Below are positions 14,114-21,720 of a stretch of 22,379 bases of DNA, piece after piece. This stretch comes from JAUJOE01 sp038252945 (GTDB lineage Bacteria; Actinomycetota; Actinomycetes; Propionibacteriales; Nocardioidaceae). The position numbers were made by a program, and so were the translations under genes. Location of the stretch: positions 1-22,379 of the forward strand of contig JBBSHN010000031.1 in assembly GCA_038252945.1 (NCBI GenBank), in the 5' to 3' direction. The notes beneath the pieces are model-generated. The model searched no databases. It was not told the DNA's origin and saw only the letters and a program-made list of their open reading frames with translations. The number at the start of each line of letters is the position of its first letter. Positions within the stretch are counted from its first letter, which is position 1.

Positions 14114-14119
14114 AGCTTA
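14114..14119 (-). promoter_or_regulatory. Putative -10 box of leaderless moaA promoter
   Basis: TAAGCT on the minus strand, followed by a 7-nt spacer and GTG at 14106. The 56-bp gap between moaA and SURF1 leaves room only for back-to-back short promoters. Confidence 0.45.
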
Positions 14120-14147
14120 CGCGCCGCGGCCGCCTCACCCGGACGGA

Positions 14148-14153
14148 TAAGTT
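14148..14153 (+). promoter_or_regulatory. Putative -10 box of SURF1 gene
   Basis: TAAGTT fits TANNNT. It is 9 nt from the GTG start at 14163, and the purine stretch GGAGAGG directly follows it. The transcript would then be leaderless or nearly so, and the apparent ribosome site may not be transcribed in full. Confidence 0.35.
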
Positions 14154-14162
14154 GGAGAGGCT

Positions 14163-14975
14163 GTGTTGCGCTTCCTCCTCACCCGTCGCTGGCTGGCACT
14201 GTTCCTCGCGGTGGCAGTGGTGTCGGTCGGCTGCATCGAGCTCGGACTCTGGCAGTTCCGCCGCTATGGTGAGGCGAAGGCAGCCAACGAGCAGATCACC
14301 GCCAACTTCGCCGCGCCGGCCGTTCCGGTACAGAGGGTGATGACCACCTCATCCCCGCCGGCGACAGGCTCGGAGTGGCGGGCGATCACCGCTCGAGGGC
14401 GGTACGACGGCCACCAGCAGGTGGCGGTCCTCTACCGCACCAGAAGTGGTGCACCGGGCGTCGACGTCGTCACACCATTGCGGACATCAAGCGGCGTCGC
14501 GCTGATTGTCGACCGCGGCTGGCTGGAGACGCCGGGAAGCGTGCAATCGCCCAAGTCGCTTCCAGCGCCGCCTCGCGGAGTGGTAACCGTCACCGGCTGG
14601 GTGCGGATCAACGCCGACAGTGGGTCGAGCCAAACCATTCCCAGTGGCCGCTCGGTGCGTGCGATCTCCTCAGCCGGTATTCAACGACGGGTGCCGTACC
14701 GGCTGTACGACGGCTTCGTCGAGGCGACCTCTCAGCGCCCACCAGAACCGCGCCTCGCTGCCGCGGTGCCTCCCGACCTCAGCACCGGACCGCACTTCTT
14801 CTACGGCCTCCAGTGGTTCCTCTTCGCTGCGCTCGCTTTGGGATTCTGGTTCTACTTCGCAAGGGCCGAGTACCTCCAGGTGCGAAGGGACGCTAGTGCG
14901 TCGCGCTTGCAGCGACCGAGTGATATCGCCGTCGGCCGGCAGCATCGCCCCCGCGATGTAGCCAGCCGCCGGTGA
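14163..14975 (+). CDS. SURF1 family cytochrome c oxidase assembly protein, with altered C-terminus
   Basis: A 270-aa protein with SURF1 topology. One membrane helix is at about 10-27 and a second at about 212-232, flanking an extracytoplasmic domain with DRGWL (117-121) and the conserved GPHFFYGLQWFLFA before the second helix. SURF1 proteins help insert heme a into cytochrome c oxidase subunit I. The last 20 residues, from R251 on, are encoded by DNA that is antisense to a copy of the SDR gene's 3' end (see 14911-14978). That tail is therefore not ancestral SURF1 sequence in any simple way. GTG 14163 follows GGAGAGG. The gene is divergent from moaA. Confidence 0.9.
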   Translation: MLRFLLTRRWLALFLAVAVVSVGCIELGLWQFRRYGEAKAANEQITANFAAPAVPVQRVMTTSSPPATGSEWRAITARGRYDGHQQVAVLYRTRSGAPGVDVVTPLRTSSGVALIVDRGWLETPGSVQSPKSLPAPPRGVVTVTGWVRINADSGSSQTIPSGRSVRAISSAGIQRRVPYRLYDGFVEATSQRPPEPRLAAAVPPDLSTGPHFFYGLQWFLFAALALGFWFYFARAEYLQVRRDASASRLQRPSDIAVGRQHRPRDVASRR

Positions 14976-14978
14976 CAA
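14911..14978 (-). pseudogene. Duplicated 3' fragment of an SDR gene
   Basis: Read on the minus strand, this encodes LSPAAGYIAGAMLPADGDI followed by TRSL, nearly the same as the intact SDR's C-terminus (LSPAAGYITGAMLPVDGGI, TRSL). The two DNA copies align without gaps at an offset of 1320 bp, with about 59 of 70 bases identical between 14911-14980 and 16231-16300. Similarity stops at the SDR's end on one side and at about 14980 on the other. It lacks a start and the rest of the domain and reads past the SDR stop, so it is a remnant. It overlaps the 3' end of SURF1. Confidence 0.75.
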
Positions 14979-14987
14979 TAGAGCCCC

Positions 14988-16232
14988 ATGTTGTCCCCGT
15001 ACCGTGCCATCCTTCGACTGCCGGGTGCCCGGCAGTTCTCGGCCGCGGCGTTCGTTGCCAGGCTGCCGATCTCCATGGTGAGTCTTGGAATCGTGGTCCT
15101 GGTGTCAGGACGCACCGGCTCCTACGGCTTGGCGGGTACTGTCTCAGCGGCGTGTGTGGTCGCAGAAGCAATCGCAGCGCCGGTGCAGGGACGGCTCACG
15201 GACCGGTACGGGCAGCACCGGGTGTTGTTGAGTTCGATAAGCCTGTTTGCCGTCTCCCTCGTCGCTCTCATGTTCGCCGTGGAAGTCGACCTACCAACAC
15301 CGGTGCCGCACCTGTTTGGCGCCCTGGCCGGTGCGGGCTTGCCTCAAATCGGCGGGTCCGTCCGGGCGAGGTGGACTCACCTAGTCGAGCGTCGTGGTCC
15401 ATTTCCGGGTGCGCTGCACACTGCTTTCGCGCTGGAGTCGGTAATCGATGAGGCCGTTTTCATCGTTGGTCCGGTACTGGTCACGGTGCTCGCGACCGCC
15501 GTGCACCCCTTGTCGGGCCTTGCCGCCGCCGTGCTGTTCGGCCTCACTGGTACGTACTGGCTGGCGATGCAGCGGGACACGGAGCCCCCGGTCGACCTTT
15601 ACCTGAAGGAGCCTTCGTTGCGTGAGCCGCTGGGCTGGCGCAACCTGCTGCCGGTTGCGCTGGCGGCCGCCTCACTGGGCGCGCTGTTTGGCAGCGTCGA
15701 GGTGGTGACGGTGGCATTCGCCAGGAAGCTCGACCATCCTGCTGTTAGCGGCTGGCTGCTGGCGACCTGGGCGCTGGGCAGCATGCTGGCTGGTGTGGCG
15801 ACAGGCGCTATTCGATGGCGCTGGTCGATAGAACGCCGCTTCCGGGTTGGCATGGTCGCGATGGCGCTCACCATGGTGCCGCTGCCGTTCGTTCCCGGGC
15901 TCGCGTTGATGGAAATGACGCTTTTCCTCGCGGGCTTCGCTATCTCCCCCACGTTGGTCGCAGCATTCGCTTTGGTCGAGGGACACGTGCCGCAGGGCCG
16001 ACTGACCGAGGGCATCGCCTGGGTAACCACAGGGCTTGGCGCAGGATTGGCGCCAGGAGCGGCGATCGCCGGTCGAGTAGTGGATGAGTGGGGCACCAGT
16101 GCGGGTTATGTGGTCCCGCTGGTCGCCGGTGTGATCGGTGCGGTCTTCGCTGCGGGCTACCGCGAAGACGAGATGCGAAACGATCGACGCCGGCCCGAGC
16201 TCAGCGGCTCGGCCACGACGGCATCCTCATAG
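14988..16232 (+). CDS. Major facilitator superfamily transporter
   Basis: A 414-aa polytopic protein with about 12 hydrophobic segments. The MFS motif A is GRLTDRYGQHR, at about 68-78 between helices 2 and 3. It is a probable proton-coupled exporter of the drug/sugar-efflux style; the substrate is unknown. It starts at ATG 14988, 12 nt after the SURF1 stop, with no good Shine-Dalgarno. Its stop overlaps the 3' end of the convergent SDR gene by 6 nt. The gene is bounded on both sides by copies of the SDR tail (14911-14980 and 16231-16300), which suggests it entered, or was duplicated into, this location. Base composition looks similar to its neighbours. Confidence 0.88.
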   Translation: MLSPYRAILRLPGARQFSAAAFVARLPISMVSLGIVVLVSGRTGSYGLAGTVSAACVVAEAIAAPVQGRLTDRYGQHRVLLSSISLFAVSLVALMFAVEVDLPTPVPHLFGALAGAGLPQIGGSVRARWTHLVERRGPFPGALHTAFALESVIDEAVFIVGPVLVTVLATAVHPLSGLAAAVLFGLTGTYWLAMQRDTEPPVDLYLKEPSLREPLGWRNLLPVALAAASLGALFGSVEVVTVAFARKLDHPAVSGWLLATWALGSMLAGVATGAIRWRWSIERRFRVGMVAMALTMVPLPFVPGLALMEMTLFLAGFAISPTLVAAFALVEGHVPQGRLTEGIAWVTTGLGAGLAPGAAIAGRVVDEWGTSAGYVVPLVAGVIGAVFAAGYREDEMRNDRRRPELSGSATTASS

Positions 16233-16985
16233 TGAGCGAGTGATGCCGCCATCGACCGGAAGCATCGCACCCGTGATGTAGCCAGCCGCCGGTGACAGCA
16301 GAAAGGCCGCGGTGCGTCCGAATTCCTCCGGCTCGCCGTACCGGCCCAATGGGATGCCCGCAACCGCTTCGCGTCGGGCCGCTGTTGGGTCGCTGTGCGC
16401 CGCGTCGAGCTCTCGCACGCGTTCGGTGTCGACGCGTCCTGGCAGCAGTCCGTTGACGCGAACTCCTCGCGGCCCGAGTTCGTCGGCCAGGGTCTTCGCC
16501 AGCATGGCCAGGCCCGGGCGCAATCCGTTCGACACGGCCAACCCGGCGATCGGCTGTTTGGTCGAGGTGGAGAGGACGAAGGCGAGCGAGCCGCCGGCCG
16601 ACAGCGACCCGGCCACCGTGCGGGCCAGGCGGGCGGCGCCGAGAAAGACGGTCTCGAAAGCCTCGCGCCACTGCTCATCGCTGATCTGTAGTGCCGGCCC
16701 AACCGCTGGGCCGCCAACGCTGATCAGTGCGCCATCGAGGCGCCGGTACGTCGTGAGCGCTGCATCGACGAGCCGGGTCGCTGCGTTGGGGTCGGCGTTG
16801 TCAGCGACCACACCGGTCGCGCGATTCCTTCCCAGCTCCTCGACGGCACGCTGAACGGCTGAGTCGTCGCGCCCGGAAATCACCACTTGGGCGCCTTCTT
16901 CGACCAGCACCTGTGCCGAGGCACGGCCGAGGCCGCGGCTCGCTCCCGTGACGACGTACACGCGGTCTCGCAGGTGAAGGTCCAT
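16227..16985 (-). CDS. SDR family oxidoreductase lacking the YxxxK catalytic pair
   Basis: A 252-aa protein with a classical SDR cofactor motif TGASRGLG (13-20) and FabG-like C-terminus (ITGAMLPVDGG). The catalytic YxxxK is absent: the aligned segment reads VSNGLR, with V151 for Tyr and L155 for Lys. ISVGGP (89-94) stands where NNAG is usual. A known SDR subgroup annotated as 'BKR-like' lacks the tetrad in this way, so it may bind a dinucleotide without classical reductase chemistry, or use other residues. It starts 7 nt after the ABC exporter's stop and is surely cotranscribed with it. ATG 16985 is the natural start at the first beta-strand. Confidence 0.85.
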   Translation of the reverse strand: MDLHLRDRVYVVTGASRGLGRASAQVLVEEGAQVVISGRDDSAVQRAVEELGRNRATGVVADNADPNAATRLVDAALTTYRRLDGALISVGGPAVGPALQISDEQWREAFETVFLGAARLARTVAGSLSAGGSLAFVLSTSTKQPIAGLAVSNGLRPGLAMLAKTLADELGPRGVRVNGLLPGRVDTERVRELDAAHSDPTAARREAVAGIPLGRYGEPEEFGRTAAFLLSPAAGYITGAMLPVDGGITRSL

Positions 16986-16992
16986 GCCCGGG

Positions 16993-18885
16993 TTAGACGA
17001 CGGACAGCTCGGAGTCAGCGCTGCTGTCGGCGAACTGGGTGCGGTAGAGGTCGCGGTAGAGCCCGCCCTCCGCAAGCAGCTCGCTATGCGTGCCGTGCTC
17101 GACGATGCGGCCGTCGTCCACCACGAGGATGAGGTCGGCGTTTCGCACTGTCGACAGCCGGTGGGCGATGACCAGCGACGTCCGCCGCTCCAGTGCGCTG
17201 TCCAACGCGTGTTGCACTGCAACTTCGGACTCGCTGTCAAGATGTGCCGTCGCCTCGTCGAGTACGACGATTGGCGGCGCCTTCAAGAGCAGTCGCGCGA
17301 TGGCGAGCCTTTGTCGCTCGCCTCCGCTGAGGCGGTAGCCGCGGTCGCCTACCACCGTGTCGAGACCCTCCGGCAGCGAGGCGACGAGTTCCCACACTTG
17401 CGCCGATCGCAGCGCAGCCGAGAGCTCGTCGTCCGTCGCGTCCGGAGTGGCGTATAGGAGGTTCGCGCGGATGGTGTCGTGGAACATGTGAGCGTCTTGC
17501 GTCACGTAACCGACCGTGCTGTGCAACGACGCCAGAGTGACGTTGCGCACGTCCATGCCACCCAGGAGGACCGCACCAGAGGTCACGTCGTACAAGCGAG
17601 CCACGAGATTGGTGATCGTGGTCTTCCCTGCGCCGGAGGGACCAACCAAAGCCACCATCTGGCCCTCGTCGACGGTGAAGCTGACCGAGTGCAGGATCTC
17701 GCTGCTGGCCCGGCCATCGACTCCTGCGACGGTCTCGAGGCTGGCGAGGGACACCTCGTCAGCGCCGGGGTACCGGAAGGAGACGTCTCGGAACTCGACG
17801 GTGGCCGCTGTTTCGCTGAGCTCGACGGCGCCTGGCCGTTCCTGGATGTTGGGCTGCAGGTCGAGCACCTCGAAGACGCGCTCGAACGAGACGAGCGCAG
17901 TCATCACATCGACCCGCACGTTGGAGAGTGCGGTGAGGGGCCCGTACAGCCGACCCAACAGCGCAGCGAGAGCGAGCAGCGTGCCGACAGACACGGCACC
18001 GCTGATCACGAGATGGCCTCCGACGCCGTAGACCAGCGCGGTGGCGAGGGCTGCCACCAATGTGAGCGCGCTGTAGAACACTCGGCCGGTCATGGCGATC
18101 GACACACCAAGGTCGCGCACGACGGCTGACTGTTCGGTGAAGTCTTGTGCCTCCTGCTTAGGCCGCCCGAACAGCTTCACCAGCAAGGCGCCCGCGACGT
18201 TGAAGCGCTCGGTCATCATGGCCGAGAGCGACGCATTGGTCTGCATCTGTTCGCGTGTGAGCCCGGACAGCTTTCGCCCGGCCCACTTGGCGGGAAGGAG
18301 GAAAAGCGGCAACATCAGCACCGCCAACACCGTGATTTGCCACGACAACAGCGCCATTGCAGTGACCACGAGCGTGACGCTCACCACGTTGCTGACCACA
18401 CCTGACAGCACCGAGGTGAAAGCACGCTGAGCACCGATCACGTCGTTGTTGAGTCGCGACACCAGCGAGCCCGTGTTAGTGCGCGCGAAAAATGCGAGTG
18501 GCATGCGCTGCACGTGGGCGAATACCTGCGTGCGCAGGTCGTAGATCAAGCCTTCACCGATGCGTGCGGAGTACCAACGCTGCGCCAAGGTGAGGAGAGT
18601 CTCGGCGACAGCGAGCGCCGCGATGACCAGCGCCAGGCCGGTCACCAGCGGCCGATCGCCTTTGAGAACGCCGTCGTCGATGATCTTCCTGAAGAGCAGT
18701 GGAGTGGCAACGACTAGCCCTGCGTCGAGCAGCACCAGCACGAGGAAAACGAGAAGCTGCGGCCGGTAAGGGCGGGCGAACCCAAGCACCCGGCGGCTGG
18801 TGCCCGGCGTCAGACCGTCGCGCCCGGCCGACGGATCTTGTCGGCTGAACGAATACATCATCCGCATGGGACCGGTGTGACTCAT
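16993..18885 (-). CDS. ABC transporter, fused permease and ATPase (half-size exporter)
   Basis: A 630-aa half-transporter. A six-helix exporter domain spans about residues 42-320. The nucleotide-binding domain has Walker A GPSGAGKTT (415-423), signature LSGGE (519-523), Walker B IVVLDEA (539-545) and H-loop H575. It likely works as a homodimer exporting lipids, drugs or peptides. An insertion of about 20 residues follows FRYPGADE (369-376), separating the A-loop from the next strand; I recall this as common in actinobacterial relatives. ATG 18885 has no clear Shine-Dalgarno, and a G-quadruplex motif lies about 20 nt upstream in the leader. The SDR gene follows after 7 nt. Confidence 0.93.
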   Translation of the reverse strand: MSHTGPMRMMYSFSRQDPSAGRDGLTPGTSRRVLGFARPYRPQLLVFLVLVLLDAGLVVATPLLFRKIIDDGVLKGDRPLVTGLALVIAALAVAETLLTLAQRWYSARIGEGLIYDLRTQVFAHVQRMPLAFFARTNTGSLVSRLNNDVIGAQRAFTSVLSGVVSNVVSVTLVVTAMALLSWQITVLAVLMLPLFLLPAKWAGRKLSGLTREQMQTNASLSAMMTERFNVAGALLVKLFGRPKQEAQDFTEQSAVVRDLGVSIAMTGRVFYSALTLVAALATALVYGVGGHLVISGAVSVGTLLALAALLGRLYGPLTALSNVRVDVMTALVSFERVFEVLDLQPNIQERPGAVELSETAATVEFRDVSFRYPGADEVSLASLETVAGVDGRASSEILHSVSFTVDEGQMVALVGPSGAGKTTITNLVARLYDVTSGAVLLGGMDVRNVTLASLHSTVGYVTQDAHMFHDTIRANLLYATPDATDDELSAALRSAQVWELVASLPEGLDTVVGDRGYRLSGGERQRLAIARLLLKAPPIVVLDEATAHLDSESEVAVQHALDSALERRTSLVIAHRLSTVRNADLILVVDDGRIVEHGTHSELLAEGGLYRDLYRTQFADSSADSELSVV

Positions 18886-18904
18886 GGCAAACCTGCAAAC
18901 ATCG

Positions 18905-18924
18905 CCCTCCCCTCCCCCATTCCC
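18905..18924 (-). other. Candidate G-quadruplex in the leader of the ABC exporter gene
   Basis: On the minus strand GGG-AAT-GGGGG-A-GGGG-A-GGG gives four G-tracts with loops of 1-3 nt. It is on the sense strand, about 20 nt before the ATG, so it could fold in mRNA if the transcript start lies upstream. The rest of the 102-bp gap to the ABC-F stop shows no terminator and no obvious -10 box. Confidence 0.5.
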
Positions 18925-18987
18925 GTTGAGCCGTCCGTTGTGGTTCCTTCAGCCGTCACTCGTGGCGCGTCGGAGGGTCGGGATGAA

Positions 18988-20586
18988 TCAGGCGAGGGAG
19001 ACGAGGTCGGCGTACTCGTCGTTCCAGAGGTCCTCGACGCCGTCGGGCAGGATCAGGACGCGCTCGGGCTGCAGCGCTGTTACGGCGCCTTCGTCGTGTG
19101 TGACCAACACGATCGCGCCTTGGTACCGTCGAATCGCCGCCAGCACCTCCTCGCGACTGGCTGGGTCGAGGTTGTTGGTGGGCTCGTCGAGCAGCAGCAC
19201 AATTGCTGCCGATACGACCAGAGTCGCCAGCGCCAGCCGGGTCTTCTCACCACCGGACAACACCGAGGCCGGCTTGTCGGCATCGTCCCCGGTGAACAGG
19301 AACGACCCCAGCACACTGCGGGCCTGCGTCGTTGTGAGTGTCGGCGCAGCGGAGTGCAGGTTTTCCAAGACCGTACGGCCCAGGTCGAGAGTCTCGTGCT
19401 CTTGGGCGTAATACCCGAGCTTCAGGCCGTATCCGGGCTCGACCTTCCCGGTATCGGGCTTCTCCTGATCGGCGAGTATCCGTAGCAGCGTGGTCTTGCC
19501 AGCACCGTTTAGCCCCAGTACGACGACCCGGCTGCCACGGTCCACCGCAAGGTCGACGTCTGTGAACACCTCGAGGGAGCCGAAGCTCTTCGAGAGCTCA
19601 TGCGCGGTCAAAGGAGTCTTCCCGCAGGGAGCCGGCGAGGGGAACTCGATCCGAGCCACCTTGTCACTGCGCCGTTCGGCTTCGACGTCGGCGAGAAGGC
19701 GTTCCGCGCGCCGAGCCATGTTTTGGGCAGCGGTCGCCTTGGTCGCCTTGGCACGCATCTTGTCGGCCTGCGCGAACAGCGCAGATGCCTTCTTCTCGGC
19801 GTTCACCCGTTCGCGCTTGCGGCGCCGCTCGTCGCTCTCCCGCTGTTCGAGGTAAGTGCGCCACCCCACGTTGTACAGATCGACCTGGGCTCGATTGGCA
19901 TCGAGGTGGAACACCCGAGTCACTGTCTTGTCGAGCAACGCGACGTCGTGGCTGATGACTACAAGACCACCCCTGTGGGCGGCCAGGAAATCCCGCAACC
20001 AGCTGATGGAGTCAGCGTCGAGGTGGTTCGTCGGCTCATCGAGCAAGAAGGTGCGAGCACCCGAGAACAGAATGCGCGCGAGCTCCACTCGTCGCCTCTG
20101 CCCCCCCGACAACGTCGCAAGCGGCTGACGCAACACCCGGTCGGGCAAGCCGAGACTGGCGGCTATAGACGCTGCTTCTGACTCTGCAGCGAACCCGCCC
20201 GCCGCGTGCAGATCAGCGTCCGCCTGCGTGTACCGTCGCATCGCCTTACCGCGCACGACGGAGTCGTCGCTGCCCATCTGCTGCTCGGTGGCCCGCATAC
20301 GGCGGACAATGTCGTCGAGACCCCGAGCCGAAAGAATTCGTTCGCGCGCTAACACCTCTAGGTCGCCAGTGCGAGGGTCCTGCGGCAGATATCCGACGGC
20401 TCCTACTCGGCTGACGTGACCGGAGAAAGGTTCAGCCTCGCCCGCGAGCACTCGGGTCATCGTCGTCTTACCGGCACCGTTTCGCCCCACCAGTCCGACC
20501 TTGTCCCCGGGCGCGATACGAAACGAAGCGTCGTCCACCAGAATGCGCGGACCCGCGCGCAGATGCAGATGGCTGGCGGTGATCAT
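18988..20586 (-). CDS. ABC-F family ATPase (ribosome-associated)
   Basis: A 532-aa soluble protein with two ABC domains and no membrane segment. Domain 1 has Walker A GRNGAGKTT (34-42), LSGGQ (159-163) and LLDEPTNHLD (181-190). Domain 2 has GLNGAGKTT (358-366), LSGGE (443-447) and LLDEPTNNLD (465-474). The charged linker between them (about 240-310, rich in Arg/Lys/Glu) corresponds to the P-site-tRNA-interaction region of ABC-F proteins. Family members act on ribosomes as translation factors or antibiotic-protection proteins; which applies here cannot be told. ATG 20586 (MITASHLHLRAG) suits the family; GTG 20601 would add five residues. A TAGCCT box at 20664-20659 could be its -10. Confidence 0.92.
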   Translation of the reverse strand: MITASHLHLRAGPRILVDDASFRIAPGDKVGLVGRNGAGKTTMTRVLAGEAEPFSGHVSRVGAVGYLPQDPRTGDLEVLARERILSARGLDDIVRRMRATEQQMGSDDSVVRGKAMRRYTQADADLHAAGGFAAESEAASIAASLGLPDRVLRQPLATLSGGQRRRVELARILFSGARTFLLDEPTNHLDADSISWLRDFLAAHRGGLVVISHDVALLDKTVTRVFHLDANRAQVDLYNVGWRTYLEQRESDERRRKRERVNAEKKASALFAQADKMRAKATKATAAQNMARRAERLLADVEAERRSDKVARIEFPSPAPCGKTPLTAHELSKSFGSLEVFTDVDLAVDRGSRVVVLGLNGAGKTTLLRILADQEKPDTGKVEPGYGLKLGYYAQEHETLDLGRTVLENLHSAAPTLTTTQARSVLGSFLFTGDDADKPASVLSGGEKTRLALATLVVSAAIVLLLDEPTNNLDPASREEVLAAIRRYQGAIVLVTHDEGAVTALQPERVLILPDGVEDLWNDEYADLVSLA

Positions 20587-20657
20587 GGCACTTGCGGGCA
20601 CTCTCAGGAATCTGGGGCGGTCTGCCCGTCGAGAAGGTGCCGGGCGGCGTTTCCCCC

Positions 20658-20664
20658 TAGGCTA
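20658..20664. promoter_or_regulatory. Overlapping back-to-back -10 boxes of divergent genes
   Basis: The plus strand reads TAGGCT at 20658-20663 and the minus strand TAGCCT at 20664-20659; both fit TANNNT. They lie nearly midway between the ABC-F start (20586) and the metallopeptidase start (20737), giving each gene a leader of about 65-70 nt. No -35 boxes are evident. Confidence 0.3.
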
Positions 20665-20736
20665 CAGCCGGCACGGCCAACGGGGCGGGCGTTTCCGCAG
20701 GGCTTCACGGGACGCGACGAGGGCGAAGGACCAGGC

Positions 20737-21720
20737 ATGAAATTCAATCGGAAGGCCCGTCTCGACCGCAGCCAGGTTCAGGACCGACGCGGCCAGCCGA
20801 GCTCTGGTGGCGGCTTCCGCTCCCCAACTCGTGGTGGTGGCTTCCCCCTGCCGACTGGGCGCGGTCGCTCCGGCGGCCTTCCAGGAGGCCTGCCCGTCGG
20901 CGGTGGTATCAGCGGGATCATTTTGCTGATCGTCATCTTCATTGTCATGTCTCAGTGCTCCGGCGGCGGACCGAGCAACCTGACTAACAGCGGAGGAGGC
21001 GGCGGCGGTACGTCGTCAAACTCTTCGCTCTCTTCCTGCCGGACCGGTGCCGACGCGCAACAACAGCAGCAGTGCGCGATCGTCGCAGATGTCAACGCCA
21101 TCCAGTCATTCTGGACGAAGGCACTTCCGCAGCAGTCCGGCACTCGCTACACCGACGTCAAGACCGTTCTCTTCAGTGGCAGCACGAGTAGCGGGTGCGG
21201 CCAGGCAACGTCAGCCATGGGGCCGTTCTACTGCCCCAACGACAAGCGCGTCTACCTGGACCTGACGTTCTTCCACGACATGCTGCAGAACCAGCTGGGG
21301 GCGCCAGATACCCAGTTTTCTGAGGCGTACGTCGTCGCGCACGAGTACGGCCACCACGTGCAGGACCTGCTGGGCACGCTGGCACGCGCACAGAGCAACC
21401 AAACCGGACCTACCAGCCCCTCAGTGCGACTTGAGTTGCAGGCGGACTGCTACGCCGGGATCTGGTCTCATTACGCCACGACGGCGAAGGATGCCAGTGG
21501 CCGCACCTACATCAGCAATCTGACGAGCGGCGACATCAAGTCCGCGATCAACGCCGCGACTGCTGTGGGCGATGATCGAATTCAGCAGCGCACGCAGGGC
21601 CATGTAACGCCGGAGCAGTGGACGCACGGGTCTGCCGCCGAGCGGGTGCACTGGTTCTCGACCGGCTACCAGAGCGGCCAGAAGTCGGCCTGCAACACGT
21701 TCTCCGCCAACGCCCTCTAG
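20737..21720 (+). CDS. Membrane-anchored neutral zinc metallopeptidase (YpfJ-like)
   Basis: A 327-aa protein. A basic Gly/Arg-rich cytoplasmic N-terminus precedes one membrane segment at about 58-72 (ISGIILLIVIFIVMSQC). A Ser/Gly linker leads to an extracellular peptidase domain. The zinc site is HEYGH (202-206) with catalytic E203, and the third ligand is probably E233 in LELQADCYAG. Cysteines at 101/113 and 154/166 could form disulfides. The family is widespread, with the Escherichia coli relative called YpfJ; the substrate is unknown. ATG 20737 has a GAAGGA site with 6-nt spacing, and upstream in-frame codons lie in the divergent promoter region. Its TAG overlaps the stop of the convergent acVLRF1 gene. 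Confidence 0.93.
   Translation: MKFNRKARLDRSQVQDRRGQPSSGGGFRSPTRGGGFPLPTGRGRSGGLPGGLPVGGGISGIILLIVIFIVMSQCSGGGPSNLTNSGGGGGGTSSNSSLSSCRTGADAQQQQQCAIVADVNAIQSFWTKALPQQSGTRYTDVKTVLFSGSTSSGCGQATSAMGPFYCPNDKRVYLDLTFFHDMLQNQLGAPDTQFSEAYVVAHEYGHHVQDLLGTLARAQSNQTGPTSPSVRLELQADCYAGIWSHYATTAKDASGRTYISNLTSGDIKSAINAATAVGDDRIQQRTQGHVTPEQWTHGSAAERVHWFSTGYQSGQKSACNTFSANAL

Noticed and set aside
14670..14978. 102-residue minus-strand ORF under SURF1 as a real gene
   Set aside because: Only its first ~23 residues are meaningful (the SDR tail copy); the rest is the antisense of SURF1. It is listed as a pseudogene fragment instead.
16255..16300. SDR tail repeats as transposon ends or an attachment site
   Set aside because: The repeats are coding-derived, imperfect, and have no associated integrase, transposase or terminal inverted repeats.
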